Shown here one piece after another: positions 23,067 through 33,480 of a stretch of DNA of 64,000 nt. Numbering within the stretch: the stretch's first letter is position 1; each line of letters opens with the position of its first letter. A program made the position numbers and the translations under genes. The stretch lies in NCBI GenBank assembly GCA_021397835.1, contig JAJFZO010000902.1, positions 406,001 to 470,000 of the forward strand, in the 5' to 3' direction. The DNA comes from Moringa oleifera (lineage: Eukaryota; Streptophyta; Magnoliopsida; Brassicales; Moringaceae). Under the pieces are notes generated by a model. The model saw only the letters and a list, made by a program, of their open reading frames with translations, had not been told where the DNA came from and searched no databases.

Positions 23067-23228
23067 GTTTCATTTAATCTGAATATTGTGGATCTCGATG
23101 TCCCATTATGCTTTATATTTGTTGTTAGAGCTACCATAAATGCTTACTACCTTGGAGTATTGGCTTTTATTACATGGCAAGTTCTTTTTGTTTCCATTCC
23201 AACGGTTCATGTGGCAATTCCCTTACAG
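23067..23228 (+). pseudogene. ABCC10-like ABC transporter, transmembrane-domain exon
   Basis: An open 54-codon exon lies between an AG acceptor (23,065-23,066) and a GT donor (23,229). It reads [20 protein letters not shown], then [16 protein letters not shown]. This is the second transmembrane domain of plant ABCC10/MRP14-type exporters, vacuolar or plasma-membrane ABC transporters of the MRP class. In the family the stretch reads approximately [38 protein letters not shown]. One residue is missing before LGVLA. The next exon follows at 23,622. Most of the gene, including both ATP-binding domains, is not in the window. Confidence 0.88.
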
Positions 23229-23621
23229 GTAAACTCTGAAGTTTTAATTTAACAACTCGTGCTACAAGGAAATGTTTTTCTTATTAAAAAAATTATCATT
23301 TTGGGTCAGGCTATACTTTTCTGACCTACCAAAGTTTATCTTACCCTACTATAGTTAGTATTAATGATGGCATTAGGAACACTATTGTTCATTCTCATAC
23401 TAGTGAAGTCATCTCAAAAATCCAGGAAGACTCAAGGAATAGCTTTAGTATAATTAAGGAATTTAATAAAGGTTAAAGGAATCTTGTAAGAATTAATGTA
23501 GTATGGTACAAAGGTAGAGAAAGTTGAAATTTAGATTGTCTAGTACACTTGATCACATAATGTATATGATTCATCTTGTTAAACTACATTTCATTCAAAT
23601 TTGATGCTCTTGAATTTGCAG

Positions 23622-23925
23622 AGATATTACTCCTGCACAGCTAAGGAGTTGATGTGGATCAATAGCACAACCAAGCCTTCAGTAGCAAATCATCTAGCTG
23701 AGTATGTAGCAAGAGCCATGACAATAAGGGATTTTTCTGAAGGAAGAGCGATTTTTTGCTAAGAATCTTAATCTTATTGACACTAATGCTAGTCCTTTCA
23801 TCCACAACTTTGTAGCAAATGAATGGTTGATACAACGATTGAAAACACTGAGTGCAACTATCCTTGCCTCTGCTCCACTCTCCATGGTTTTGCTTCCTCT
23901 TAGCACTTTTAGCTCTGGTGAGGGC
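23622..23925 (+). pseudogene. ABCC10-like ABC transporter, following exon
   Basis: After an acceptor (TTGAATTTGCAG, ending 23,621) the exon reads RYYSCTAKELMWINSTTK, then [16 protein letters not shown]. After a one-base frame change near 23,738-23,745 it continues [16 protein letters not shown] and [16 protein letters not shown]. This is the usual order in plant ABCC10 proteins ([34 protein letters not shown]). The final part, from about 23,836, is the piece repeated in all later units of the tandem array, so this exon looks like the source copy or the edge of the array. The frameshift and the absence of the ATPase domains make it a pseudogene. Confidence 0.88.
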
Positions 23926-24180
23926 TTAACAATCTTGAAGATTAGATATTACCATATTGTAGTAATTTATAGTATTACTTGCACACACTTTATGTATTTG
24001 CAGAATGGCTTTAGCATGAATTTATCACATGTCACTTGACAATGTTTATGAGGTCTTTTGTAGGATAGTGCTTCTGCTGCACATGATGAAACTATTTTCT
24101 TTCTTGGAATATTAAAGTTTTATCCTTCAGGTTAGATCTAAACTATTGTTAAGCTTGAGATTTTATTCTGTTTGCTGTAG

Positions 24181-24596
24181 AGTACAGTATGGGAAGCCAA
24201 GTTTCAACATTAGGACATGTCTACAGCTTTGGCATCCTTGTTTTGGAAATGTTTACATGAAAGAGGCCTATAGATGATAAGTTCATGGACAGTTTGAATC
24301 TTCATAACTTTGTCAAGGTTGCTTTGCCAGAAAAATTGACAAATGTTACAGATCCAGCTCTTCTCTAGGACCCTAAAACAGACAAGGCAAGTACTGATGA
24401 GAGGAATACAAGAAAGGACAAACTATAGGAGTGCTTGATCTTAATATTTGGAATTGAAATTGCTTGTTCTAAAGAATTTTCAAGAGACTGAATGAGTATC
24501 ACTGATGCAGAAGCTCAACAGGGTTCCATCAGGAAAAGGCTACTCAAAACTAAAAGGTATGGATGGACTAGAGAGAAAAACTACAAGGATGCATGA
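24181..24596 (+). pseudogene. LRR receptor-kinase C-terminal exon, array copy 1
   Basis: The exon follows TGCTGTAG and begins with the EYGMGS equivalent. It corresponds to kinase subdomains VIII end to XI of EFR/Xa21-type LRR-XII receptor kinases: YSFGILVLEMFT, then NLHNFVKVALPEKL, and near the end RKRLL. In-frame stops include the TGA after EMFT (ACA TGA AAG), which replaces the conserved Gly of TGKRPTD. The conserved Asp of DVYSFG is His. The catalytic loop exon is not present in the unit. Confidence 0.85.
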
Positions 24597-25018
24597 ATAA
24601 GAATATTGGATTGCTTATGGTTCTAAATTAAGCCCATGAAACATTCGAGATCTCTACACATATATCCCAATGTACATTTTTGTGATCGAAAACACTGAGT
24701 GCCACTATCCTTGCCTCTACTGCACTCTCCATGGTTTTGCTTCCTCGTGGCACTTTCAGTTCTAGTGAATGTTCAACAATCTTGAACATTAGATATTACC
24801 ATATTGTAGTAACTTATAGTTTAACTTGCACGTGCTTTATGTATTTGCTGAATGGCTTTGGGCACTAAATTTATGACATGTCACTTGACAATGCATATGA
24901 GGTCTTTTGCTAGGCAATGCTTCAGCTGCATATGATGTTTCTTAGAATACTAAAGTTTTATCCTTCAGGTTTGATCTGAACTAGTGTTAAGCTTGAGATT
25001 TTATTTTGTTTATTGCAG

Positions 25019-25432
25019 AGTATAGTATAGGTAGCCAAGTTTCAACATTGGGACATGTCTACATCTTCGGTATCTTTCTAGAAATGTTTACATGAAAGAG
25101 GCCTACAGATGATAGGTTCATGGATGGTTTGATTCTTCAGAACTTTATCAAGGCTGCTTTGCTAGAAAAATTGACAGACATTACAGATCTAGCTTTTCTC
25201 TAGGACCCTGAAGCAAACGGGGCAAGTACTGATGAGAGTAATATAAGAAAGGAAAAACTGCAGGAGTGCCTAATCTCAATATTTGGAATTGGAGTTGCTT
25301 GTTTTGAAGAATTTTCCAAGAGACTGAATGAGTATCAGTGATGCCGAAGCTCAACAGGGTTCTATCACGAAAAGGCTTCTCAGAACTGAAAGACATGGAT
25401 GGACTAGAGAGAAGAACTACAAGGATGCATGA
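25019..25432 (+). pseudogene. LRR receptor-kinase C-terminal exon, array copy 2
   Basis: The acceptor TTTATTGCAG ends at 25,018. The same kinase segment follows, with HVYxFG-like residues, the shared TGA after the EMFT position, FIKAALLEKLTDITDLAFL, a further TAG shortly after, and an ECLISIFGIGVACFEEF segment. A short deletion near 25,076 removes part of the LVLE motif. Confidence 0.8.
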
Positions 25433-25854
25433 ATAAGAATATTTGATTGCTTATGGCTCTAGATTAAACCCATGAAACACTCCAGATCTCTGCACATATA
25501 TCCTAAGGTATATTTTTGCGATTAAAAACATTGAGTGGCACTGTCCTTGCCTCTACTGCACTCTCTATGGTTTCGCTTCCTCCTAGCAGTTTTAGTTTTG
25601 ATGAATGCTTAACAATCTTGAAGATTAGATATTGCCATATTGTAGTAACTTATAGTATAACTTGCACGTGCTTTATGTATTTACAGAATGGCTTCGGACA
25701 TCAAATTTATGACATGTCACTTGACAATGCTTATGAGGCCTTTTGCAGGGCACTGCTTTAGCTGCACATGATGTTTCCTGGAATATTAAAGTTGTATCCT
25801 TTAGGTTTGATTTGAACTAGTGTTAAGCTTGAGATTTTATTCTGTTTATTGCAG

Positions 25855-26271
25855 AGTACAGTATGGGAAGCGAAGTTTCCACATTGGGACATGTTTACAG
25901 CTTTGGCATCCTTGTTCTGGAAATGTTTACATGAAGGAGGCCTACAGATCATAGGTTAATGGACAGTTTGAATCTTCATAACTTTGTTAAGGCTGCTTTG
26001 CCAAAAAAACTGACAAACGTTACAGATCCAACTTTTCCCCAGGATCCTAAAACAGACAAGGCAAGTACTGATGAGAGGAATAGAAGAAAGGACAAATTGC
26101 AGGAGTTTTTGATCTCAATATTTAGAATTGGAGTTGCTTGTTTTAAAGAATTTTCCAAGAGACTGAATGAGTATCAGTGATGCAAAAGCTCAACAAGGTT
26201 CCATCAAGAAAAGGCTTCTCAGAACTGAAAGGCATGGATGGACTAAAGAGAAGAACTACAAGGATGCATAG
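25855..26271 (+). pseudogene. LRR receptor-kinase C-terminal exon, array copy 3
   Basis: The acceptor TTTATTGCAG ends at 25,854. The copy keeps YSMGSEVSTLGHVYSFGILV, then the shared TGA. Downstream a long open segment (25,959-26,180) reads NLHNFVKAALPKKLTNVTD and, further on, EFLISIFRIGVACFKEF. A frame change follows KEFSKRLNEY. The exon ends in TAG in place of the TGA of the other copies. Confidence 0.83.
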
Positions 26272-26686
26272 AATATTAGATTGCTTATGGTTCCAAATTA
26301 AGCCCATGAAACACTCTAGATCTTTGCATGAATATCCTAAGGTATATTTCTGCGATTGAAAACATTAAGTGCCACTGTCCTTGCCTTTGCTACACTCTCC
26401 ATGGTTTGCTTCCTCTTGGCACTTTTAGTTTTGGTGATTACTTAATAATCTTGAAGATTAGATATTACCATATTGTAGTAACTTATAGTATAACTTGCAT
26501 GTGCTTTATGTATTTGCAGAATGGCTTTAGGCACCAAATTTTTGGTATGTCACTTAACAATGCTTCTAAGGTCTTTTGCAGGGCAGTGCTTCAATTGCAC
26601 ATGATGTCTCTTGGAATACTAATGTTTTATCCTTTAGCTTATTCTCAACTAGTGTTATGCTTGAGATTTTATTTTGTTTATTGCAG

Positions 26687-27112
26687 AGTACAGTATGGGT
26701 AGCGAAGTTTCAATATTGGGAGATGTCTACTACCTTGGCATCTTTGTTCCGAAAATTTTTACATGAAAGAGGCCTCCAGATGAGAGGTTCACGGACAACT
26801 GAAATTTTCATAACTTTGTCAAGGCTACTTTGCCAAAAAAATTGACAAACATTACAGATTCAGCAATTCTCCAGGACCCTCAAGCAGATGGGGTAAATAC
26901 TGATGATAAGAAAACAAGAAAGGAAAAATTACAAGAGTGCTTGATCTCAATATTTCGAATTAGAGTCGCTCATTCTGAAGAATTCCTTAATGGCTGAATG
27001 AGTGTCAGTGATGCAGTAATTCAACTGGGTTCCATTAGGAAAAGGCTTCTTATAACCAAAAGGCATGGATAAACTAAAAAGAAGAACTACAAGGATGCAT
27101 GAATAAGAACAT
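26687..27112 (+). pseudogene. LRR receptor-kinase C-terminal exon, array copy 4
   Basis: The acceptor TTTATTGCAG ends at 26,686. This copy retains the ancestral Asp (GDVY) that most other copies have as His, but still has the shared TGA after the EMFT position. Downstream residues include FVKATLPKKLTNITD and ECLISIFRI. A TGA after the EFLNG position corresponds to a mutated Arg codon of the DRMS motif. Confidence 0.8.
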
Positions 27113-27535
27113 TAGATTGCTTATGGTTCTAGATTAAGCCCATGAAACACACCAGATCTCTGCTCATATATCCTAAAGTATATTTTTACGATTGAAAACA
27201 CTGAGTGCCGCTATCCTTGCCTCTGCTGCACTCTCTCTGATTTTCTTTCCTCCTGGCACTTTTAGTTCTCGTAGGTGCTTAACAATCTTGAATATTAGAT
27301 ACTACCATCTTTTAGTAATTTACTATGTAACTTGCACATGCTTTATGTATTTGCAGAATGGCTTCAGGCGCGAATTTATGACATGTCACTTGACAATGTT
27401 GATGAGGTCTTTTGCAGGGTAACACTTCTACTGCACACGATGAAATTTCATTTCTTTCTTGGAATACTAAGGTTTTATCCTTCAGGTTAGATCTAAACTG
27501 GTGTTAAGCTTGAGATTTTATTTTGTTTATTATAG

Positions 27536-27943
27536 AGTACAGTATGGGAAGCCAAGTTTCAACATTGGGACCAGCTTTGGCATCCTTGTTCTGGAAATGT
27601 TTACATGAAAAAGGCCTGCAGGTGATAGGTTCATGGACGGTTTCAATCTTCATAACTTTATCAAGGGTTCTTTGCTAGAAAAATTGGTAGACATTACAGA
27701 TCCAGCTTTTCTCTAGGACCCTAAAACAAATGGGGCAAGTACTGATGAGAGGAATCCAAGAAAGAGAAAACTGCAGGAGTCTTTGATCTCAATATTTGGA
27801 ATTAAAGCTGCTAGTTCTGAAGAATTTCCAAGAGATTGAATGAGTATCAATGATGTAGAAGCTCAACAGGTTCCATCAGGAAAAGGCTTCTTAAAACTAA
27901 AAGGCATGGATGGAATAGAGAAAAGAACTACAAGGATGCATGA
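27536..27943 (+). pseudogene. LRR receptor-kinase C-terminal exon, array copy 5
   Basis: The acceptor is TTTATTATAG, ending 27,535. A deletion of about 11 bases near 27,571 removes the VYS region of subdomain IX. The shared TGA is present after the EMFT position, followed by AAAAGGCCTGCAGG, the KRPTD region. Downstream the copy carries NLHNFIKGSLLEKLVDITD and an ISIFGIKAASSEEF segment. Confidence 0.78.
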
Positions 27944-28364
27944 ATAAGAATATTGGATTGCTTATGGTTCCAGATTAAGCCCATGAAACACTTTAAATCT
28001 TGCCCATATATCCTAAGGTGTATTTTTGTGATTGAAAACATTGAGTGCCACTGTCCTTGCCTCTGTCGCACTCTCTATGGTTTTCCTTCCTCGTGGCACT
28101 TTTAATTTTGGCGAGTGCTTAACAATCTTGAAGATTAGATATTACCATATTGTGGTAACTTATAGTATAACTTGCACGTGCTTTATGTATTTGCAGAATC
28201 GCTTTGGGCTCCAAATTTATAACATGTCACTTGACAATGTTTATGAGGTCTTTTGCACTGTAGTGCTTCAGCTGCACATGATCTTTCTTGGAATACTAAA
28301 GTTTTATCCTTCGGGTTAAATCTCAACTAGTGTTAAGCTTGAGATTTTATTTTGTTTATTGCAG

Positions 28365-28871
28365 AGTACACTATGGGTAGCCAAGTTTCAATAATGGGAG
28401 ATGTATACAGCCTCAGCATCTTTGTCCTTCAAATGTTTACATGAAAGAAACCTCTAGAAGATAGGTTCACGGACAGTTTAAATCTTCATAACTTTGTCAA
28501 AGCTACTTTGCCAGAAAAACTGACAGACATTATAGATCTAGCAATTCTCTTAGACCGTGAAGCAAATTGGGCAAATACGGATGAGGAAAAAAAGGAAGGA
28601 CAAACTACATGAGTGCTTGATCTCAATATTTGGAATTGAAGTTGTTTGTTTTGAAGAATTCCCTAACGACCGAATGAGTGTCAGTGATGCAGTAGCTCAA
28701 CTGGGTTCCATCACGAAAAGGCTTCTCAGAACTGAAAAGCATGGACAAACTAGAGAGAAAAACTACAAGGATGCAAGAATAAGAACATTGGATTGCTTAT
28801 GGTTCCAGATTAAGCCCATGAAACACTCCAGATCTTATCCCATATGTCCTAAAGTATATTTTTGCGATTGA
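28365..28871 (+). pseudogene. LRR receptor-kinase C-terminal exon, array copy 6
   Basis: The acceptor TTTATTGCAG ends at 28,364. The Asp of GDVY is retained, and the shared TGA is present. The downstream part stays open as ECLISIFGIEVVCFEEF, NDRMSVSDAVAQLGSI and RLLRTEKHG. The usual terminal TGA is changed to AGA, so this frame runs through the unit tail to a TGA at 28,869-28,871, entering the next unit's ABCC junction. Confidence 0.83.
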
Positions 28872-29195
28872 AAACACCGAGTGCCACTGTCCTTGCCTTT
28901 GCTGCACTCTCTCTGATTTTCTTTCCTCCTGGCACTTTTAGTTCTGGTAAATGCTTAACAGTATTGAAGACTAGATATAACCCTCTTGCAGTAATTCACT
29001 GTAGAACTTGCACATACTTTATGTATTTGTAGAATGGCTTCGGGCACAAATTTATGATAGGTCACTTGACAATGTTTATGAGGTCTTTTGCAGGGTAGTG
29101 CTTCTATTGCGCACGATGAAATTTCTTTTCTTTCTTGGAATACTAAATTTTTTTCCTTCAGGTTAGATCTGAACTGGTGTTAAGCTTGAGGTTTT

Positions 29196-29598
29196 ATGCA
29201 AAGCCAAATCTCAACATTAAGAGATGTCTACAGCTTCAGCATCCTTGTTCTGGAAAAGTTTACATGAAAGATTCCTACAGATGATAGGTTCATGGACGGT
29301 CTTCACAACTTTATCAAGGCTGCTTCACCAAAAAAAACTAACAAAAATTACAGATCCCGCTCTTTTCCCAGACCATGAAGCAGACCAAGCAAGTTCTGAT
29401 GAGAGAAAGACAAGAAAGGACAAGCTATACAAGTTTTTAATCTCAATATTTGGAATTGGAGTTGCTTATTCTGAAGAATTTTTAAGAGACCGAATGACTA
29501 TCAATGATGTCGAAGCTCAATTGGGTTCCATCAAGATAAGGCTTCTCAGAACTGAAAGGCATGGATGGACTAGAGAGAAGAACTACAAGGATGCATGA
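29196..29598 (+). pseudogene. LRR receptor-kinase C-terminal exon, array copy 7 (last)
   Basis: The intron acceptor and the first codons (EYGMG) are deleted: the sequence passes from GCTTGAGGTTTTATG directly to CAAAGCCAAATCTCAAC. The shared TGA is present (TTTACATGAAAGATTCC). The part after it is the most open of all copies, with KITDPALFPDHEADQASSDE, KFLISIFGIGVAYSEEF, DRMTINDVEAQLGSI and RTERHGWTREKNYKDA, ending TGA at 29,596-29,598. Confidence 0.85.
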
Positions 29599-30392
29599 AT
29601 AAGAACATTGGATTACTTATGGTTCTCGATTAAGCCCATGAAACACTCAAGATCTCTGCACATATATGCTAAAGTATATTTTTTCATACATGTTCTTTGC
29701 ATAAAATGATCCATAATGGTAACCAAAATTATAGTTGTGCTTGTTTTGCATTCCTCTAAAATTTCCTTCGCTAGTGTGTATAAAGTTAGAGTTTATGTTA
29801 AAAATTTAACAGTTTGCTTGGTGCTCGTGGTGGTTTTTTTTAAGCACAAAAAAAAAAAAAAAGAGAAATGAGTTTATGGCTGCCTAGGATGGTTTGGGGT
29901 CAAAAGACAACCAAAGAATTCTTATTTCCTCTTGCATTGGCGTAAATTAATTTGCTGCTTGATAACGAGACATAGTTTCCTTTTTTTCTATCTGGTCTGT
30001 TGTGTGGAGAGCATAGGCTATCAACTCTCCTTCCATTAAACTAGAATTAGGATTTTCATACAGATATCTTGCTTATGGTCTGATACTTCTTTTAGACCTA
30101 TCCCTTGCCAATTGATATTTCCTTAAATATTCTACATCATCAAGAAAATGCTCCTCTTCATCATCCAAACTAGGTGTCTTTGTTGACTGGATAAGGCTGC
30201 TATGTTATATTCTATTTCTGGTCCTCTAGTCTTAAATTGATCTAGATCAAGATCAGCAACTTCCTTAACTTTAGAGGCTCTCTCTATAGGTGGGTCACTT
30301 TGCTTTTGTCTTTCTTTGCTTGCGTATGGCAGGGATGTCTTTTTAAAGACCACATCTCTACTTATAACAATTTTATTATTTGATCACATACT

Positions 30393-31077
30393 TTACACAA
30401 AGTCTATAACCTTTAATCCCTTCAAGATAGCCAAGAAAAATACCTTTAATTGCTCTATAATCAAGCTTGCCTCCTTTTGGTGTGCATAGGTTGCCCATCC
30501 AACAACTCTTAAGTGATGTATGCTGGAAAGCTTCCCTAGCCACTTCTCTTCAACTGTTTTAAGATCAATAGCCCTTGAAGGACACCTATTGATCAAATAA
30601 ACAATAGTTATAGCTGCATCTCACTCTCCCCATTACTATCCTGTTCATTCTCTCAGCAACACTATCTTATTAAGGAGTCTTATTGACAGTCCTATGCCTT
30701 AGGATTCATTGTTTAGCACAAAAATGATTGAACGTAGAGTTACAAAATTTTAAACCATTATCAGTACACAATACTTCAGTTTCTTTTCGTTATGATTTTC
30801 AATTAGTAATGCCTTTCTTTAAACTTGTCAAAACAATCACCTCTAGTTTTAAGCAAGAATAGCCATACCTTTCTTAAGTAGTTATGAAGGATCGATAGAA
30901 AGTATTTACATCTTCCAAGCATTGGAATCCTTTCAGGCCCCAAAGATCAAAGTGCACATAATCAAGCACACCTTTGGATGTATGTTCTAGAGCAGCTGCA
31001 AATTTAAGTCTATGCTGCTTACCAAGGACACAAGCCTTACAAAATTTTGAGTGAGAAACTTTGTCCTTTCCCTGCAA
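30393..31077 (-). pseudogene. Copia GAG-pre-integrase and integrase, broken
   Basis: 30,874-31,077 reads SKFCKACVLGKQHRLKF, the zinc-finger end, then LDYVHFDLWG, which holds the first catalytic Asp of the DDE core. 30,393-30,596 reads INRCPSRAID, EEKWLGK, HLRVVGWATYAH and LKVFFLAI, the downstream integrase segment. The middle of the core, near 30,600-30,870, is out of frame with stops. Cys replaces Ser in the usual INRSPS motif. Confidence 0.85.
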
Positions 31078-31654
31078 TCCCTGATTGCTTAAGACCTGTA
31101 GTCCTTTTTAAGAAATATGGCCCAGTCTCTTGTGCTAAATTTGAGCAATATTCTGCTCACTTTCAACTGTAACAGAAACATCTCTAGTAATTGCCTTTCT
31201 TTGTAGAGCATACAACCTATTTTGCTTCATTCCTTTGAGTATAAGTAGTGATTGGTTTATCACTTTTAGGATACCATGATCAATCTTAAACACAAAGCTT
31301 TTTCATCCAGAGAACCATGAGAAAGAAAATTTCTCTTCAACTAAGAAATGTATCTCACATTTGTAATTATCTTTGGTGAATTATCATCAAGCTTGAAAGC
31401 TATGAAGCCAATCCCTTTGATATCACAAGAATGATCATCTTTCATGATCACCCTTCCATTGTTTCTTCTTTAAAGTCCCTATGCCATTCATTCTTGGGAC
31501 ACATATGAAAGCTGTAGGCAAAGTTTAGAATCCACTCCTCTATGCTTCATGATTCAGTAACTGCCAATACATCTCTACTTTCAAGAGACCTTGTTGCAAC
31601 TGTGACATCTCCTTCCTTCTTCTATTGTTCTTGTTGTTTCTTCTTTAATTCCCT

Positions 31655-32097
31655 GCAAAACCTTCTAACATGGCCAATTTTTTTATAGTAATAGCACTTT
31701 CTTTTAGCTCTCTTGATTTTTAAACCTTATTGGACTTTTATGTTTAGTTGAATCCTTCCCTTGATAATTCTGTCTCTTTTTAGGTCTTTCTCTAACTGTT
31801 AAGCCTTCATTGTTACTTTCAAGGCTTCTAACCCTCTTTGTTCTGCATTAATTCAAGCTACTTTGATCTCATGGCTGACTCTTACTTCTCCATTGATAAG
31901 GTATTCTTGCTATATCTTATGGTATTTCTTAATTTGTTATATGCAGAAAGTAGTAGTGAGTTTAACAAGGTCATAGCTTGATCCTCATTACTAATCTTTT
32001 CACTAGCATCCTCCAAATCAATCACTATCTTAGAAAACTCAACAATGGTCACCAACTCTAGGTCCCCATCCATCCCAACCCAAACTCCATTTGGCAT
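31655..32097 (-). pseudogene. Copia gag with degenerate zinc knuckle
   Basis: 31,882-32,097 is an open gag segment: EFSKIVIDLEDASEKISNED, QAMTLLNSLL, then NTLSMEK, which matches the UBN2-type copia gag. The zinc knuckle at 31,655-31,696 reads CYYYKKIGHVRRFC. The pattern CX2CX4HX4C is kept except that the second Cys is Tyr, so zinc binding would fail. Protease-like sequence (IGFIAFKLDD, NVRYIS) follows near 31,330-31,430. Confidence 0.85.
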
Positions 32098-32489
32098 GTT
32101 CTCAAATGACTGGAACTATGATCTCTTTTGATGTACAACATGTCGGTAGCAACTACAACTATCTTTGTCACACCATTAGTGGTTGAAACCATAGCCAACT
32201 GTGATAATGGGATTAACATAAGGATCTCACCATTAGTGGAGCCATTTCCAAGCATGATTACTCATGACAACTCCTCTTTCCCTAAGGGAAAACATGGTTT
32301 TATCTACCATTGCGGATTTGGGGTCGAACATTACTCATGTTGCCATTTTCGTGGAAATAGGATCTAAGTGGCAATAAGCACACTAATAATAACACGGCCC
32401 ATTAAAACTAAGGCACCTACAATAGCAACATTGCATGGCATGCACACTGTTATCATTACAAATTTTGGTATTTATCAGGCCTTTCAAAT

Positions 32490-32510
32490 GCAAAAAAAAA
32501 AAAAAAAACT
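32490..32510. repeat. Poly-A run
   Basis: A 17-base A run at 32,492-32,508 lies between the copia remnant and the LINE remnant. It could mark the 3' end of an unseen retroposed insertion. Confidence 0.6.
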
Positions 32511-32519
32511 AAGCAAAAA

Positions 32520-33480
32520 TGATTGCTTCGAGGGAAGGCCCTAGTGCATAATGTCTCTTCTACCCTTCCTTCCTCTGTGAAAAGAGCAAGAGAAGAGATT
32601 GGCCTTATAATGGAGGTTTTGGATTTTGGTCAATAGAAGGTGAACAAGAAAGGAACTAATAACTATGCTTTATCCTCTCTATAATCGACCAATGCTGGTG
32701 ATATCCAACCTCATTGAGGATTATGAATTATTTAGCCTAAAACTGCTAGGTTCTTGGAGTTCCTCAAACACTTTGGGATCTAATCTGAATGGCTAGAAAG
32801 TACAATCCTCATTTACTTTTTCTTAATGAAACTAAGAAGAAAAGCCAAAAAATCAAGAGGTTAAGAACTAAACTAGGCTTCACTAGATGATTGGTATTAG
32901 ATTGTGAAGGTGGAAAAAGCGGTCTTGCTCTATTATAGCTAAATAATTTTGATGTTAGCCTACACTCTTACTCTAAGAACCACATTGATGTTAACATATT
33001 TGGACCATCTTCTCTAGCTTACTAGCGGTTCACAGGATTTTATGGGAGCTTGATTATGCAAGCAAGACAGGCTTCCTAAAATCTCTTAAGCTACCTTCAT
33101 TCTCAACTCTCATTGCCATGGCTTTATGCAAGTGATTTTAATGAAATAATATTCCAGGAAGAAAAGGTAGGTGGCAATCTCTGATCCCAAACTCAAATCA
33201 ATGGCTTTTTATCAACTATAGAGGATTGTGGACTATTGGATGTTCTAGTCTTCGAATTGAGATATGTATGGTCACAAGGAGCTGGAGATAGACTTATAAT
33301 GGAATGGCTTGATTAGGGAATGATCAAGCAAGGTTGGTTGAAAAGGTTTCCTAATTATCATTTGTTCCATATTCCTGTTTCTAGTTCTAACCATCTACTT
33401 ATTTTTCTATCTTGCGGTTCTGCTATATCAAGGTCTAAGTGAAAAGGTTTCTAGCTCAAAAATGCATGGACTATGAATCT
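32520..33480 (+). mobile_element. L1-type LINE remnant (AP endonuclease domain only)
   Basis: The plus strand shows the apurinic-endonuclease domain of plant L1 elements in broken frames. From about 32,737: LKLLG, the counterpart of MKLLxWNCxGLG. Near 32,812-32,950: LLFLNETKKKSQKIKRLRTK, VLDCEGGKSGLALL, HSYSKNHIDV and RFTGFYG. Near 33,112-33,240: ASDFNEIIFQEEK and LLDVLVFELRYVWSQG. Near 33,300-33,415: WLKRFPNYHLFHIP and SSNHLLIF. The catalytic Asp of the SDH motif is Asn, and ERLDR has become EWLD followed by a stop. No reverse transcriptase follows. Loss of the 3' part is unusual for a LINE, because most insertions lose the 5' end. Confidence 0.88.

Larger units (their letters stand above)
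23836..29683 (+). repeat. Seven-unit chimeric tandem array (ABCC exon piece plus LRR receptor-kinase exon)
   Basis: The motif GATTGAAAACACTGAGTGCC begins units at about 23,836, 24,684, 25,520, 26,354, 27,190, 28,030 and 28,866; the last ends near 29,683. Unit lengths are 848, 836, 834, 836, 840, 836 and about 817 bp. Each unit has, in order: an ABCC exon piece (KTLSATxLASAALSM..LPPGTFS), an intron-like AT-rich stretch, a constant segment (ATGACATGTCACTTGACAAT), an acceptor-like TTTATTGCAG, a kinase C-terminal exon, and a constant tail (GCCCATGAAACACTC..ATATATCCTAA). The unit joins pieces of two unrelated genes in the same orientation. Confidence 0.95.
30130..32260 (-). mobile_element. Ty1/copia retrotransposon remnant lacking reverse transcriptase
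   Basis: On the minus strand from 32,260 to 30,130 the order is gag, zinc knuckle, protease region, GAG-pre-integrase, integrase. This is the copia order, with integrase before reverse transcriptase. It stops at the hinge that normally precedes the reverse transcriptase (near 30,132-30,353, a P, E, S and K-rich segment containing DVVFKKTSLPY-like residues). No YVDD box, RNase H or LTR was found. Stops and frameshifts are frequent, so the element is dead. Confidence 0.88.
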
